Source: Tetrahymena elliotti 4EA
Taxonomy: Eukaryota > Ciliophora > Oligohymenophorea > Hymenostomatida > Tetrahymenidae
Assembly (NCBI GenBank): GCA_000231825.2
Contig: JH720329.1
Span: forward strand, 459,026-523,025
Length of the DNA stretch: 64,000 nucleotides
Direction of reading: 5' to 3'
The translations under genes were made by a program, and so were the position numbers. Each line of letters starts with the position of its first letter. Within the stretch, counting starts at the first letter, position 1. Below, piece after piece: positions 1 to 12,968 of this stretch. The notes beneath the pieces were generated by a model, which was given only the letters and a program-made list of their open reading frames with translations, had not been told where the DNA came from and made no database searches.

Positions 1-3000
1 ATGGAGTTATTATCCTCTTTAATATCTAATGGAAGTACAGTAACTTAATTTATATTTAGTACTAATGAATAACTTGTGGTTGCTCTAACTACATCTCAAT
101 AAATACAAGTTTATGATGTTAGGAATTTGAAAAATATTACTATAATAGAGGAGTTTACATCATACTCAAGTCTTAATTTAAAAGGTTTCTTATCAATTTA
201 AGATAGTTTACTATACATAGCAGCAGGCTATAATGGCTTGAATATTTATAATCTAAATTAAAAAAATAATTTAACTTCGATGGAGGTAGCGCTAATTTTT
301 TAAACTAAGCCTGGTAAAAACATAATTGATTTAGGAAAATCATAAAATGATCAATATGTCTATGCTTTAGACTCTGCTTAAGGAGTTTTTATATTTAACA
401 ATATGAATTCTTATGAGTAGATCAAGCTTTTCAGCGAGTCAAATTTTAAAAACTTTGGATTAGGAAAACTACGAATTACTTCTTCTATAAATTTTATCGC
501 ACTTTCATCTTCTAATAAATTTCTATTTGTTGGAGTTAGATCATAAGGAATCTACATTTTTAATATCGAGAAGGATGGGTTTAACCCAATCTTCTATCAA
601 TAAATTTTTCCATAGATTAATCCTATGAAAATTATTGCATATTATAACTAGAGTCTAGTTGTGTTAACTAATTCATTTTCTATTTAAATATATCCCTAAA
701 AAGCAACTAATATAATAAAAAATGTTCCAAATTTATTTAATACACATAAAAAGCAGTAGATTTAAATAGGAAATTCCACATTAGATGGAAAATGCTTTTT
801 AGGACAGTTTTAAAAAATAATTGAAGGACCATTTAACAACAACTAATTAAAATTAGCTTACTATTAATTAGATCAGCTTAGTAAGAGTGATGAAATGAAT
901 TTATTAAAAGTAAATGATCTTTTAATATTCCCTCAAGATGACTTTAGTGATTCTATAAATCTGGAAAACCATTAAGATTACAAAATCTAAGATTTTTAAA
1001 TAACAAAAGACCAAAGAATAATTATTTTATTAGAAGGAGAAAAAAAATTTATAGCAATATTTAAAATTGTAGATAAATTAAATAATTAAAGAATTCTAAC
1101 TTCTTATTAAAATAACCTCACAAAACATCTCCCTCTTCCTTTCAAATAAGCAAATCATGACATAAAAAAATTTGAGGAAATAGAAATTATAAATTACAAT
1201 GATTAAATTGAAGAGAAAGAATTGAGTTCTTCCACTTTAAGTGAATAAAAATTAGTGAATGAAATTAATTAAGATTTTTATTTTTAAAATTAAATAAAAT
1301 AAAAAGAAAAATCAGCTAGTGATAATAATTCATTGTAAATAAACCGATAATAATAAATAAATTAAAATAGAACTATTTATAGTCAATAAATCAGTGTTTC
1401 TGATAATTTTGAAAAGAAAAAAAATAAAAGACTTCTTTAAAATTCAAACACATAATTTTAATAATTAATAGCTATTGACAATTAGGAGGATCTATTAAAT
1501 ATTGATATTAATAAAGAGGAGTCGCTGTTTGTATTATCTAAACCATCTGGATTTTTATTAATTGACACATAAAATTATTAAGTTATAACTAACTATTCAC
1601 TAACAAATATTACTAGCTAATGCAAGTCAGCCATTTTTTCTCCAGATGGAAATTATGTAATGCTAATATTTAAGAATGCTGGATTATATTTTATAGACAT
1701 AAAAATCTAAAATTAGCCATTTTTTGCTAATTTTTACAAAACTTCCGGTGGAGAAATGATTATAAGCTCTAAGATATAATAATATATTTATTTCATTGAT
1801 GGATTTAATGGTCTAATAATAATCGACGCTAATTATTTACCTTTAATACAAATAGTTGGAAGTTTTAAGAATGATATCTGGCTTACAAATTTCTCTTTGT
1901 CTTTAGATGAAAATTATGGAATACTAGTTAGTTTGGATTAAAATTCAATTGCAATCTTAAACTTATAAGTAAAGTCTAATCCATAATTGTTATCACTTAA
2001 GAATTTAGATAAATATTAGGAGTAAATATATTATACTTGTTTTGACTAAAGTCAACAAATTCTTTTTGCTGTTGGTAAAAATGGGATATATTCATATCCT
2101 ATATCTAGTAATTTAATCATTGATGTCTAGCTTATCGAGATATCTGAAAAATAAAACATTTTTTTAGTTTCTAAAAATGATTTTTTGGATGATTTATCTT
2201 AAAGTTTTAATATACATGATAGTTATTTAAAAGTAGGGTTATTTTATAAATTTGAATTAGTCCCATTGTATAAAAATGAAAGGTAATTAATCTAAGAAGT
2301 ATTAATATTTAAAGATAACTAATTACATAAATTACCTAATTGGATAAATGCTACTTAAAATTTCTAATATTTAACCGTTTAAGTGTCAAAAGAATCCATA
2401 AAAGAAGGATATTAAAAAGGAATTTTAAGGCTTGTTATCAAAAGTTGCTTTTAATTAAGAAAGTCTGATTTTCTCATAAGCTCAAGTAAAATAAATGTAA
2501 CAGAAACAGAAAATAGTGTTATTTGGAAACTAATGAGAACAAATAAAATATTAAATAATAATTTTTGCTATGATGAAGACAAAGAATACATATTTTAAGA
2601 TCAAATATTTGAGTAATTAAGTTAGCTAAACGATAACACTACTGATAATTATAATGATAGACTAGAACTTATTTTTTAAAATGTTTTATTAATCTTAAGA
2701 TAATCTATCGATTATAGCACAATAAACTTTAATGTTGAATAAACCCTTAAATTTAACATAAATGAACTTGAAGAAAAAATTTAATCTTAAGTTAACAATG
2801 AGGTTACACTCACTTTATCATTTGAATAAAACTCTGATTTGATATTTGTTAATATGAATTATAATCATTCCTAAAGTTTACTTTATGGATAACAATCAAA
2901 TACAATCAGCTTAAAAAGTACGGCATAAAACTTAAATACTATTTTGAAAGATAAAATTTATTATTATTTAGATATAAACAGTAATCAAAATAATTAGAAT

Positions 3001-6000
3001 TTGCAAAATTGTTTGATAAAAGTAATACTTTCTGATGGTTTTAATTATGATATTGAAATTCTTTTAAATTTAAATGAAGCTAATTTTTTAAAACAAAAAA
3101 ATAATATTTTGGTATAAAATCCATTGCAAAATTAAATTGATTTGCTCTCAAACTCAGCCAGTTTTGCAATAGAAACTACGATTTCAATAGAATTTGATAA
3201 ATTTACTTTTTTAGATCCTGATTTTTAGCAAACAAGGGTAAGTAGCGTTTATTACGATTAGGCAGCAAATGATTTGTTAATTGTTTATGAGTTTTATTTA
3301 CTAAATCAAAATGGAGACTATGAATTAGTTTCAAGTAATTATTTTTTAAAATTTGATCATTAAAGTATGAGATTAACAGGTACCCCTCCCTCCAGTATGC
3401 TTTTTGAAAAATAAAATTACAAGATTGTTGCTAAAACCAACTATTGTTAAGTATAAGATACTTTTTTCTTAAATTTTGATTAGATACCTTTTAGCTATGT
3501 ATTTAATATCTTCCTTAAAGTAGTAGGACCTTTAGCTTTTGTGATAGGAATTTATCAAAAAAGATATATATTTTATAACATTATAAATAAGAAGAAGACC
3601 TTATACTCGTAAGAGTAAGCCTATATTTATCAAACTTATAGAAAAAAAATAACATTAATAGGTGATGAAATCATACTAACAGAATTATTTTTTGAGAAAT
3701 TTCTGAAGATAATTGGCCAACCAACAAGTAAACTTTATTAAGAAATAATAGGAACCTAAGCTATATCTAACTAAAATGAAAAATTGGATGAACTAAACTA
3801 AAATGGGGATGAGTTTTTAGCAAAGGATAAATAAATTAGTTCATAAAAAAAATAAAAGAATAAGATAAATTACTTTAGATTTCAATATTCAAAGTAAATA
3901 ATATTTTCATTTTTTATTTTTTGAAAATAATTCGATCGAATTTATTTTTTATTTTCCAATATCTAAAAATTTTTAGAGCAATATATGAATTAATCAGATA
4001 ATTTTTATTTCTTACATTTATTTTTAAAATACCTTATAACTTTTTCCATTAAATCTTATTTTTAGTGGTTAATTATGATATTATCTAAGTTAGATCATAA
4101 TTTAAAGGCGGGGTCAAATAAATAGACCTATCAGTACTTACTGAAATTTTAGTTTTATTCTATTGTGTTTAAAAAATAGGAAAGGAATGTTAAGCTCTTT
4201 TAATAAATTAAATAACAAGATTTCTAATTCAGCAGCTATTCATCAAAATGAGAACAAAAATTAAAAGAATTTCTTTGAAGAAAATAAATAAAAATAAAAG
4301 AGATTTTCTTTGCAGAACTAATTTAGCAATGAAAAACAAAAAATAAATTTAGAAAATGAACAGACAAGTAATTTATAATAAAGATAGAAAAAATATCTCC
4401 ATTAAAGTTAAAGGAATATTGATGTTGAAAAAGATTAGATTACTTAAAATTAATAGGAAGAGATTGACAATTAATCTTAAAAAGCATAAAATTTAATGAA
4501 TGCAAATAATTTTTGTGAGGAAAAGAAAATTTAAGAACAAATATTATTAGACCAGGATAATTTCTAGAATAATTAAAATTACATATTTTCAAATCCATTT
4601 ATAAAATAAAATTTGAAGAATGCACTTAAACTTCTTCACTCTAACAAAAATATAGAAAAAGAAATAGAAAAAACCTTGAACTATTCAAAGTATAAAAGAA
4701 AATAATAACTCTTAAGTTTTATTTTTGATTCTAAAAAATAGATTTAACATTAGAAGTTTGAATAAGATAAAAAAGTAGCATATAGTGCAAGGTACATCAT
4801 AAATAAGCTTTGCTTCAAGGAAAATGGGGCAATTGATATCTAGTAAGTAATCTATTTTATGATCAAAAAATAATTAGATATAGTACTAAGTTTAAAAAAG
4901 CATAAAATTACTTAATACTCTGATGAATTTCATAATAAAAATAGTAGATTTTTCTATAGTTTAAAAGCTTGCGTTGCTCGATATCTTCTTCAAGGAGATA
5001 GTAAAACAAAATTTTTATATAAGTTTCTCAAAAACTTAGCAATTCATAATAATTTGACTCTATTTACTGAAAGAGATTGGTACAAAAGCTATGTTTAGAT
5101 AATACCAACTAATGAAATAGATGATTTTGGAATGTGTATTCCTTTTTCAAGAATAAAAATCAAATATAATGAGCTAAAAAACATTCTATAATAATTGTAG
5201 CTGTATACTATATAAAATTTTTAATAGGTTGGAGAAACACTCTAAAATAATGATAGTGAAGAAGTTGAAGATGAAGAGATAAACACATAGCTTTCAAAAT
5301 TCAAAATTAATTTCTATTTGATAAAAGAAGTTTTGATTGCTGACTCTTTAGGATTAGTATTCAATAAAGAGCATTTTTCTTCTTAGAGATGTTTTGGAGA
5401 ATCCTTGCATATTTAAAATGAAAATATTCTTTCTATAGAAGCTTTCTAAGCTATATAAAACAGTAAAATTATGTGGATAAGAAAAGTTTGTAACTTAATG
5501 TATAGTCGAATGCCAATTTCTAAGCACTTATCACTTCCTACTTGGATTTAGTTTGATTGCAAAAATGGTGTACTATACTTAGAAGGCATACCTTCTCATC
5601 AAGATGTTCATGATATTTTGATAAGAGTTTATGATTTATCCAAATAAATTATAATGCAATATAATTTGTCAATTTTAGATGAAAAAAAAAGATCCAAAGA
5701 TTCAATAAAGTTGCTAATTGAAAGTTATAATAATAGCAATAGCTTCAATAATAATAAAAAAATAAATTTAGCAAGAGAAATAATAGAAAAATAGATATCA
5801 AATTAATAAATTAACAAGAATTTTTCTTTAACATCCTTTCAATAGAAATCATATATGAACAATTAACAAAAATCTACTTTTAGTTCTTTTTAACAGAAAA
5901 TTGATTCAAACAACAATATCACTGACCATTTCTCTAATAATTAAATAAAATAAACTAATGATAATTAAGATAGGCATTCTGAATAGGACTTTAGCATGTC

Positions 6001-6343
6001 TGATAAGTAAATAAATGAAGAGTATTAAGTAAGAAATTTGGAAGGTTCCTCTCTTGAAACAAAACAGCTTAACAATAATTAATCATTTTCAGTTTATTGT
6101 TCTCCTAAATTTGACTCTTTTTAGATGCTAAATAATACTAATAAAATACTCTTCAAAAAAAATATCTTATATAAATCATCATCTTTTAAAATTGAGTAAA
6201 ATCAGTATTACAACAATTAAAATTATACTGAACATAGTATTTAAATACCAAGTTAAGATCAGTTAAATATAAATATCCCAGAATCACTAAAAATTAAAAA
6301 TCATCTCAAAAATACAAAAATAAACTCAAATCATTTGTATTGA
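1..6343 (+). CDS. LVIVD-repeat / cadherin-like membrane protein, copy 1 (5' partial)
   Basis: Read with TAA/TAG as Gln, frame 1 is open from base 1 to a TGA at 3922. A GT-AG intron at 3894-4179 (donor GTAAATAA, acceptor AAAATAG) joins it in phase (AA|G) to a second frame ending at TGA 6341-6343, giving at least 2018 residues. The N-terminal ~720 residues hold repeats of the type GLNIYNL, GVFIFNN, GIYIFNI, GLYFIDI and GLIIIDA, which resemble LVIVD beta-propeller repeats. An LPNWI motif and a segment ending FDHQSMRLTGTP resemble dystroglycan-type cadherin modules. One hydrophobic stretch lies near residues 1163-1185. The long tail is Gln/Asn-rich with a conserved core containing ERDWYKSYVQIIPTNE and LPTWIQFDCKNG. 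The paralogue at 13798 carries about 170 extra N-terminal residues, so the ATG at base 1 is probably internal and the gene starts upstream. Function unknown; an adhesion or surface role is inference. Confidence 0.85.
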
Positions 6344-7029
6344 ATAAAAATATTATATAAAAGAATTTAGTATGTAATCTTACATCTTTTTTTTTATTCT
6401 AATTTGAAAACACCATATTACCTCAAGCCTCGGTCCTTAGGATTCTCAAACACTGATCGAGATTTTAAGAAAATTTTAATCTAACATTTTTTGAAAACCT
6501 CAGCTTTACAGTGGGTTTTTTTAATTTAGATAATAAGGTATATGAATTTTCATAATCTTTATATAATTTAACCCATTTTTTCTTATTGATAGTTTCAGAT
6601 ATTTTTTTTATTGTTGATCCTTAAAATTATTTAAACAGAATAAAAAAATTCTAATAAAATATTTATTTCAGTAATAAAAAATGTCGAAAATATTTGTGAT
6701 ATTCGTAATAAATTTATTTTTTTTAAATTTAAATGGCTTTTGTATTTGAGTTTTCATAATGATAGAATTTAGATAAATAGTTAATTTCCAAATAAAAAAA
6801 GAAAATATCTTTAAATTGGAATAGAAAAATCAGATTTTGATTTACTAATATAAACTTAATTGGATTTATTAATCGAAATTTCTTCCTGATAAGCGTCTTA
6901 TCTAATTATGATATAATTTTGCTTTTTCTTTTATTATTATGATTAGTTTAAAATGATAAGAAGAACTTTTAAATCTTTAATTTTATTTAATTAATTAAAA
7001 AAGTAAAAAAAGTAAAGAATAAAAAGAAA
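6344..7029. other. Intergenic, contains upstream region of the first GPI-type gene
   Basis: No convincing reading frame. The part from about 6600 resembles 8630-9024, so the upstream regions of the two small secreted-protein genes were duplicated together with the genes. A patch near 6418-6462 has clearly higher GC than its surroundings (see findings). Confidence 0.6.
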
Positions 7030-7575
7030 ATGAAATTAAATAATTTCTTCTTAATTTTTTTAGTATTAATTACACAAATATAAGGATAAGGATTTTATGT
7101 AGATATTTCTAATAATATTAATATAGAAAGTTATTCTAGACCCAATCGAAATTATGAATTTTTATGCTCTTATAATGACAAAGTTACTTTGATTCCTATA
7201 AAATCAAACTAAGAAGGCTTCTATACAGGATTTAATATAAGAGGAAATACTAATTCTTCAGTTTTAAATTGCCCAGATTATCACTTAACATTTACAAATA
7301 GCAAGGGTATCAATGAACCTTGGAATAATAATAATTTGAATTAAAGTATAACTAATTTATATATTAAAGATAATTTTACAAATTATTTTATCCCTCTTGT
7401 CTTTAGTATTTCAAGCAATTCTAATGGTTCAGTTTGGATTTAATTACCAATCTTAAATAACGATACTAATTCACTCCAATATCCTGTTGCTTTGTAATTC
7501 TTTAGAATGATAAAAAGCAATAGTACTTAATTAATTTTAAGCTTTTTGTTTATGTTAATATCATTTTTACTATGA
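7030..7575 (+). CDS. small secreted, probably GPI-anchored protein A
   Basis: This uninterrupted ciliate-code frame encodes 181 residues and stops at TGA 7573-7575. It begins MKLNNFFLIFLVLITQIQG, a typical signal peptide. It ends in a hydrophobic tail (SFLFMLISFLL) straight after a small-residue stretch, SNSTQ, with no basic cytoplasmic residues; this is the usual layout of a GPI-attachment signal. The mature part has two cysteines (EFLCSYND and VLNCPDYH) and many Asn-x-Ser/Thr sites. The neighbour at 9025 shares most of the sequence (NQEGFY, GFNIRGNTNSSVLNCPD, NEPWNNNNLNQSIT), so the two form a tandem pair. Ciliate surface antigens are commonly GPI-anchored, but this protein lacks the Cys-rich repeats of immobilization antigens. 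Surface location is inferred and function is unknown. Confidence 0.85.
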
Positions 7576-9024
7576 TATAATTAAAAAAGTAAATTTATTA
7601 CAAAAATTTTTCAATTTGCTCAGAAATAGATCAATTAAAGTTTTAAATAAACTAAAACATTATAGAAAAATAACTACATTTTGATTTTGTTTGTTATTAA
7701 AAAAGTTTTAAATTAAAAATGGGTTTTTATTTTAGAATTTAAATTTTTAAACTTAATATTTTAAGATGAAATTAAATATTTTTTTCTTTCAGAAAATTAT
7801 AAATATTACCAAAAAATGATGCAAATTTTAATTTTTTATCAATTTTCTTAAAAATTCAAAAGAAAATGGAAACATTCAACTTAAAATATTTAATTAAAGA
7901 AATTTCTATTTTAATAACAGAATTAAATTCTGAATTTTTAATCTAAAATTTGAGATTTACTTCACAAATCATTTAAATTTTATAAAAATTGATAAGAGTT
8001 CAAAAAATAATGGATCCCAACTGTCAACTGTGACTCCTCCTCTAAAATTGATAAAAAAATAAAAAACTAAATATATAAATATTATGTAAATTAATTTTAA
8101 ATAAACTAATATTGCTGCTAGCTGAAACATTTATTTTAAAGATGGCAACTAAGTTAAGATTTAAAAATGTAAAAATCAATTTTAAAATTAACAAATAATT
8201 TTATTAGTGTTTAAATTTGTTTTCTTTTAGAATTACTTTTAATATTTTATTTTGTATTTTTTAATTTTGAAAATAGCTTAAATCAAATCTTAAAGAATTT
8301 ATTTTTAGACAAGAAAATCTTAAATATTATTTTTGCTTTTCTTATTTATACAATTTTAATAGTAATTATTTTATAAAAAAGAAATATTGAATATATTTAT
8401 TATTTAACTAATTAATTTTAAATTTCTGTAACATGTTTTTTTTTTAAATTTAATTTGTAATTTTTTTTTCTTTTTTTAAATAAAATGTTAAATAATAAGT
8501 GAAACTCAATTTTTTTATTAAAAATTTGTTCTTTATTTGAAAATGTAAATTTCTGTTTTATTAAAACTAAATCTCGCCTTTTTTTTTCTCTAATTCTGTT
8601 ATAAGTGTTTCCATTTTACTTCAGAACAATATTAGAGATATTAAGATCATATTTAATAAAATATTTATTTCAACAATAACAAATATCTATCTAATATTAT
8701 ATATAGAATATTAATAATAAATTTATTTTTTTAAAATACAAATGGTGTAGTATTTGAGTTTCAGAATGATAAAGTGGATTTTAGATAGATAGATAATTAT
8801 CAAATAGAAAAAATAAAATATCTTTAATTTGTAATAGACTCAGATTTTGATTTGCTTATGTAGATGAAATTAGGTTTACAAATCAAAATCTTTTCCTGAT
8901 AAGTGCCTTATCTAATTAAAAATACAATTTTGTTTTTTCTTTTATAATTGTTATCAATTTAACAGAATAAGAAGAATTGTTTAAATCTTTATTATTATTT
9001 ATTTAAATAAAAAAAGTAAAGAAA
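7576..9024. other. Intergenic between the GPI-type pair
   Basis: T- and A-rich sequence with no coding signal that I can support. The last ~400 bases (8630-9024) are a diverged copy of the region upstream of the first gene, so the duplicated unit (about 2.0 kb, 7030 to 9025) includes the promoter side. Confidence 0.55.
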
Positions 9025-9588
9025 ATGAAATTAAATCATCTCTTCTTAATTTCAATATTATTAATTGTATAAATCTAAGGACTTTATGTAAATATTTCTA
9101 ATAATATTTACTTAAGGAGTGTATCTGCTTCTCTTGAGATTTACGATAAAACAAAAAATGAATTTTTATGCTCTTATGATGGTTTAGTTACTTTGATTCC
9201 TATATAATCAAACTAAGAAGGCTTCTATTCAGGATTTAACATAAGAGGAAATACTAATTCATCTGTTTTAAATTGTCCAGATCATCACTTAACAATTACA
9301 AATTACAAAGGTATTGATGAACCTTGGAATAATAATAATTTGAATTAAAGCATAACGGATTTATTTATAAAAGACAATTTTACAACTTATTTCATACCTC
9401 TTGTTAGTGTTATTTAGACAGCTTCTAATAATTATACTGCAGTTTGGGTTTAATTACCAATCTTAAGTAACATAACTAATTCAATATCTAGCCATCCTGC
9501 TGCTTGGTAAAAATTTATTATGACAGAAAGTAATAGTATTTAATTAATTTTTAGCTTTGCAATTATCTTATTATCATTATTGCTATGA
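9025..9588 (+). CDS. small secreted, probably GPI-anchored protein B
   Basis: The single ciliate-code exon encodes 187 residues and stops at TGA 9586-9588. It starts MKLNHLFLISILLIVQIQG (signal peptide) and ends with the hydrophobic run FSFAIIILLSLLL-type tail after SNSIQ, again with no residues beyond the tail, as expected for a GPI signal. Two cysteines are conserved with copy A (EFLCSYDG, VLNCPDHH). It differs from copy A mainly in the segment after the signal peptide (residues ~24-48) and near the C-terminus, where short insertions make it six residues longer. The conserved core and variable ends fit a surface protein under diversifying change, though I cannot test that here. Confidence 0.85.
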
Positions 9589-10024
9589 TATAAATAAAAA
9601 GTATATAAATGTATGTTATATATCAACCATTCTTAAATTAACGAAGAGTAATATTAATTAAATTTTTCAATAAATTAAAACATTAATCAAAAAGTAACTA
9701 ACTATCTTTTCATTGATTTTGTTTGTTTAAAAAAAATTAAATATTAAAAATTAATTTTTATNNNNNNNNNNNNNNNNNNNNNNNNNNNNNNNNNNNNNNN
9801 NNNNNNNNNNNNNNNNNNNNNNNNNNNNNNNNNNNNNNNNNNNNNNNNNNNNNNNNNNNNNTCGTGTATGTAGTCTTGAAAAAAATTGAAAAAGACAGTA
9901 CCTTTGGGGACTACATATATATATATAATGTGTATGAAATGATTATTTAAGAAAATCAATAATTAATTCTAGAAAAGTAATTAAAGGAGAAAAAAACTTA
10001 TTTCAACAAAATTTGTAAGATATA
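9589..10024. other. Intergenic with scaffold gap
   Basis: AT-rich sequence with no gene call. It contains the run of N described separately. Material after the gap at 9862-9960 includes a short (AT)n tract and shows no coding frame. Confidence 0.6.
9762..9861. other. assembly gap, exactly 100 N
   Basis: Exactly one hundred undetermined bases. A round number usually marks a gap of unknown true size. It sits just downstream of the duplicated GPI-type genes, so collapsed or missing further copies are possible. Confidence 0.98.
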
Positions 10025-10171
10025 ATGAAATTAAATAAAATTTTTGTTATAAAAATTACTTTTTTTATTCTTTCTTTGACTGCTTTTAAAAAATTAACAA
10101 ATTAAAATTCTAAACAAAAGATTTGTTTATATTTGCATCTACCTTCAAATTATTTGTATGAACATAAGTGA
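10025..10171 (+). pseudogene. possible remnant of a third signal-peptide gene
   Basis: A 48-residue frame starts MKLNKIFVIKITFFILSLTA, close in style to the MKLN signal peptides of the two GPI-type genes upstream. It ends at TGA 10169-10171 with no similarity to their mature parts. It may be the 5' end of a decayed third copy, a first exon, or chance. TGA is rare in such AT-rich DNA, so short open frames are expected and the weight given here is low. Confidence 0.25.
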
Positions 10172-10781
10172 TAGAAGATGATAGAGATAAACATAAAAGT
10201 AAAAATATTAGGAGTAATTTACTCATTTAATGAAATTTTTGTTTAATTTTTTTAAAGATTTCCCTCTATTCTTTTGAATCTTTCTTATCCACACATCCAT
10301 GACTACTATGATTATTGTATTAAGAGTTTTTAGAATCAGGAACATTTTTTTCTTTTTAGCAATTTTTATTATTATTCCTCTATTATTTTTATATTTTAAC
10401 TTTTTCTTAAAAATTTCTTTTTTATCGAATTAAAAATTTAAGTCAAGCTCATCATTTTTATTTTATTTAATAATAAGTCTATTATTAATAATTAAGTTTT
10501 TAGAAATCTTTTTAAATTATCTACTGATTGAATATTTATTAGAAATTTAGAAGACTAAATAAACTAAATTATAATTTTGCGAAATTAATAAATAAAAGAA
10601 AAGAATCGAGACTAACTAAAATATTTTTATTTTTTGAATGCATCAATTATTAGTAGACAAACTCAAAATATCAAAATCAATAACTAATATTCATAACATA
10701 AAAAAAATACAATTCAAAATACTAAATAAAAAAAAGATTAATTAAAAAAAAGCCCAATTAGTCTAAAATAATAGTACTTAA
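10172..10781. other. Intergenic
   Basis: No supported gene. A frame in phase with the next gene is open from the TGA at 10635, and an ATG lies at 10638, but the composition before 10782 does not look coding. Confidence 0.5.
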
Positions 10782-12968
10782 ATGAGTTTTAGTAATGAAG
10801 CTGATTACATTACAAAATCAAGACAAATAGTAATTTGTTTTCTTTTAGCATAAAAGTAAGGAATTTAGATACAATAAATAATGAACCAAGATCTAAATAT
10901 TATAAAAGGCTTCATAATCCAATTAAATGATTTTTTTGGATCATCAGATAAAGAAAACTACATTCATTTGTTCACATTTTTTGAGAATATGTCAAAAGAA
11001 ACTTCAAGAAATGAAAAAGAGGTATCTAATATCATTCAATAAATAATTGAAAGAAGAGAATATTTAAGAAGCGAATCATTAAAACAGCAAAGAGTAAAGA
11101 TTTTCTCTCAAAATTTCCAACAAATAGAATAGTTGATAATTTAATGTCTTAAGAGTGATGATTAAATTTAGTAGAATTAAATTTTTTAATCTGCAGTTGC
11201 AAGCTTATGCAATTTTATTAATGAAGAAGACATTTCAATTCATCTTTTTATTTATAATTAATAAAATATAATGCAGCTTAAGTAGATTTAATTATAGTCA
11301 ATAAATAATTTAAGTAGAGAAAAGATTTTTGTTGCTGGTCTGCTTGCTGAAATAATACAAATATCTGATATTTTAGAATAATTTAAATAATTGAGTGAAG
11401 ATAATAATAATTTAATCACAATGAGTGAGATGCTATTTCATAACTTTTAACTTGGAAATTCTTTTTAAAAAATAAGCAAAAACACTGATTTAGTAAAATA
11501 TTTAAAAGATGTAAATAATGGTAAACTCAAACCAAAATATGATAAAACTAATATCATAATTAAAAATTTTTAGCATGCTTTTGACTAATTATCATTTTTG
11601 CCTAAAATATCTAATAATAATAACGAAAAAATGACCACTTTCTTTTTTGGTTTATCTATAAAAAATATTTTATAGTCAAAAGATTTTAAAGAATAAATTT
11701 AGAAAATAATGAAAATATTTTTAAATGAGGGGAAAGGTATTTATTAGAATAATATAAATATTAACAATAATAATAAAATGAATGTAACACAGAATGGTTA
11801 AAATTCTAATAAAGAATCTTTGCCTACTTTCTCAAACGAAAACTAAAATTAGTAATACCCTAATAATAACTACTAAAAGTCACTTTATAAAAATAAATAA
11901 AATTAAAATAATCATAAAAGTTCATTTTAAAATAATAATTCGTCTTCTCTAATTACTAATAAAGAATCTTAACAAACTTTCTCAAATAATAACTAATATT
12001 AGTAAAATTCCAATTAGCAATACTCTAATAATGGCTTATAAAATTCACATTATAATTAAAATAATATGAATTAATTTTAAAGTACTCATTAGGCTTATGG
12101 AGCATTTTAATCTTCCTAGTAACATTTTGCACCTTTATAATTTTAAATTAATCAAGACAATCAGAACTCAAATCAGCTTTTATAATTACTAAACAACGAA
12201 GCATTAAAGTAATAAAACTTGTAAAATTTTGAAGATTAAAAGATGCTTGATTCATAGATTTTAGAAGACTTAAACCCTGAAAATGAAGATGAATACTTAT
12301 ATTAAGCTTCTTAAATCATTTCAAAATATAATGATTAGCCTTTATTATAAGAAATAAGCTAAATAATAAATAATTACTCATAAATAAAAGACTAAGATTA
12401 TATAGATCCTTATTAGTAATATTATATGGAATAGTCTTTCATAAATTTAGAAAATTCTATATATTAATCATAAATAAACTCAACTCAATCATAAATAAGA
12501 TTGTCATAACTAAAAGAATAAAGATAATCGAGGATAAACAATTTATATTAATCAATTATTAACTCTTCATAAATCCAATATTCTTATATTTATGATTAAA
12601 ATTAGTAATCCAGTCTTTCCAATAATAATTAATAATACAGTAACTTATCTTATGATGAAGAAAGTTATGTGTATTATTAATAAGAAAGTTAAATACATGA
12701 CGAATCAAAAGTTTATGGTTAATCATAAAGTGTTTACAATTAAAAAAATAAAAATTAATCTTACTAATCACGAAATATCTAAATTAATTAAGTTAATCAA
12801 AACTAATAAAACACTATCAATCATAATGCAAATCTAAAAACTCATATAAATATTGAACCCTAAAAAAAACCAGCTCAAAAAGAATAGGAAAAAAAAGGAG
12901 GAGGATGGTCTTTTTGGACAATTGCTAAAGCAGTTGGAATAGCAGCATGTGTTATTTTACTTTTATGA
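10782..12968 (+). CDS. Gln/Asn-rich protein with C-terminal membrane anchor
   Basis: One uninterrupted ciliate-code frame ends at TGA 12966-12968. Two in-frame starts are plausible: 10782 (728 aa, chosen as the first ATG with coding-like composition) and 10881 (695 aa, begins MNQDLNIIKGF). The first ~290 residues are helical and of ordinary composition. The middle is very Gln/Asn/Ser-rich and holds a roughly 50-residue duplication, visible as NKESLPTFSNENQNQQ and NKESQQTFSNNNQYQQ (around 11808 and 11960). The end reads KKGGGWSFWTIAKAVGIAAC followed by VILLL and the stop. That is one hydrophobic helix with almost nothing after it and no signal peptide, the layout of a tail-anchored protein facing the cytosol. 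I do not recognise a family. The low-complexity part resembles prion-like domains, which ciliates have in abundance. Confidence 0.8.

Noticed and set aside
12592..12837. Plus-strand frame starting MIKISNPVFPIIINN and its minus-strand shadow at 12559-12771
   Set aside because: Both lie inside the Gln-rich gene in other frames. Its true frame is read with TAA/TAG as Gln and is continuous through here.
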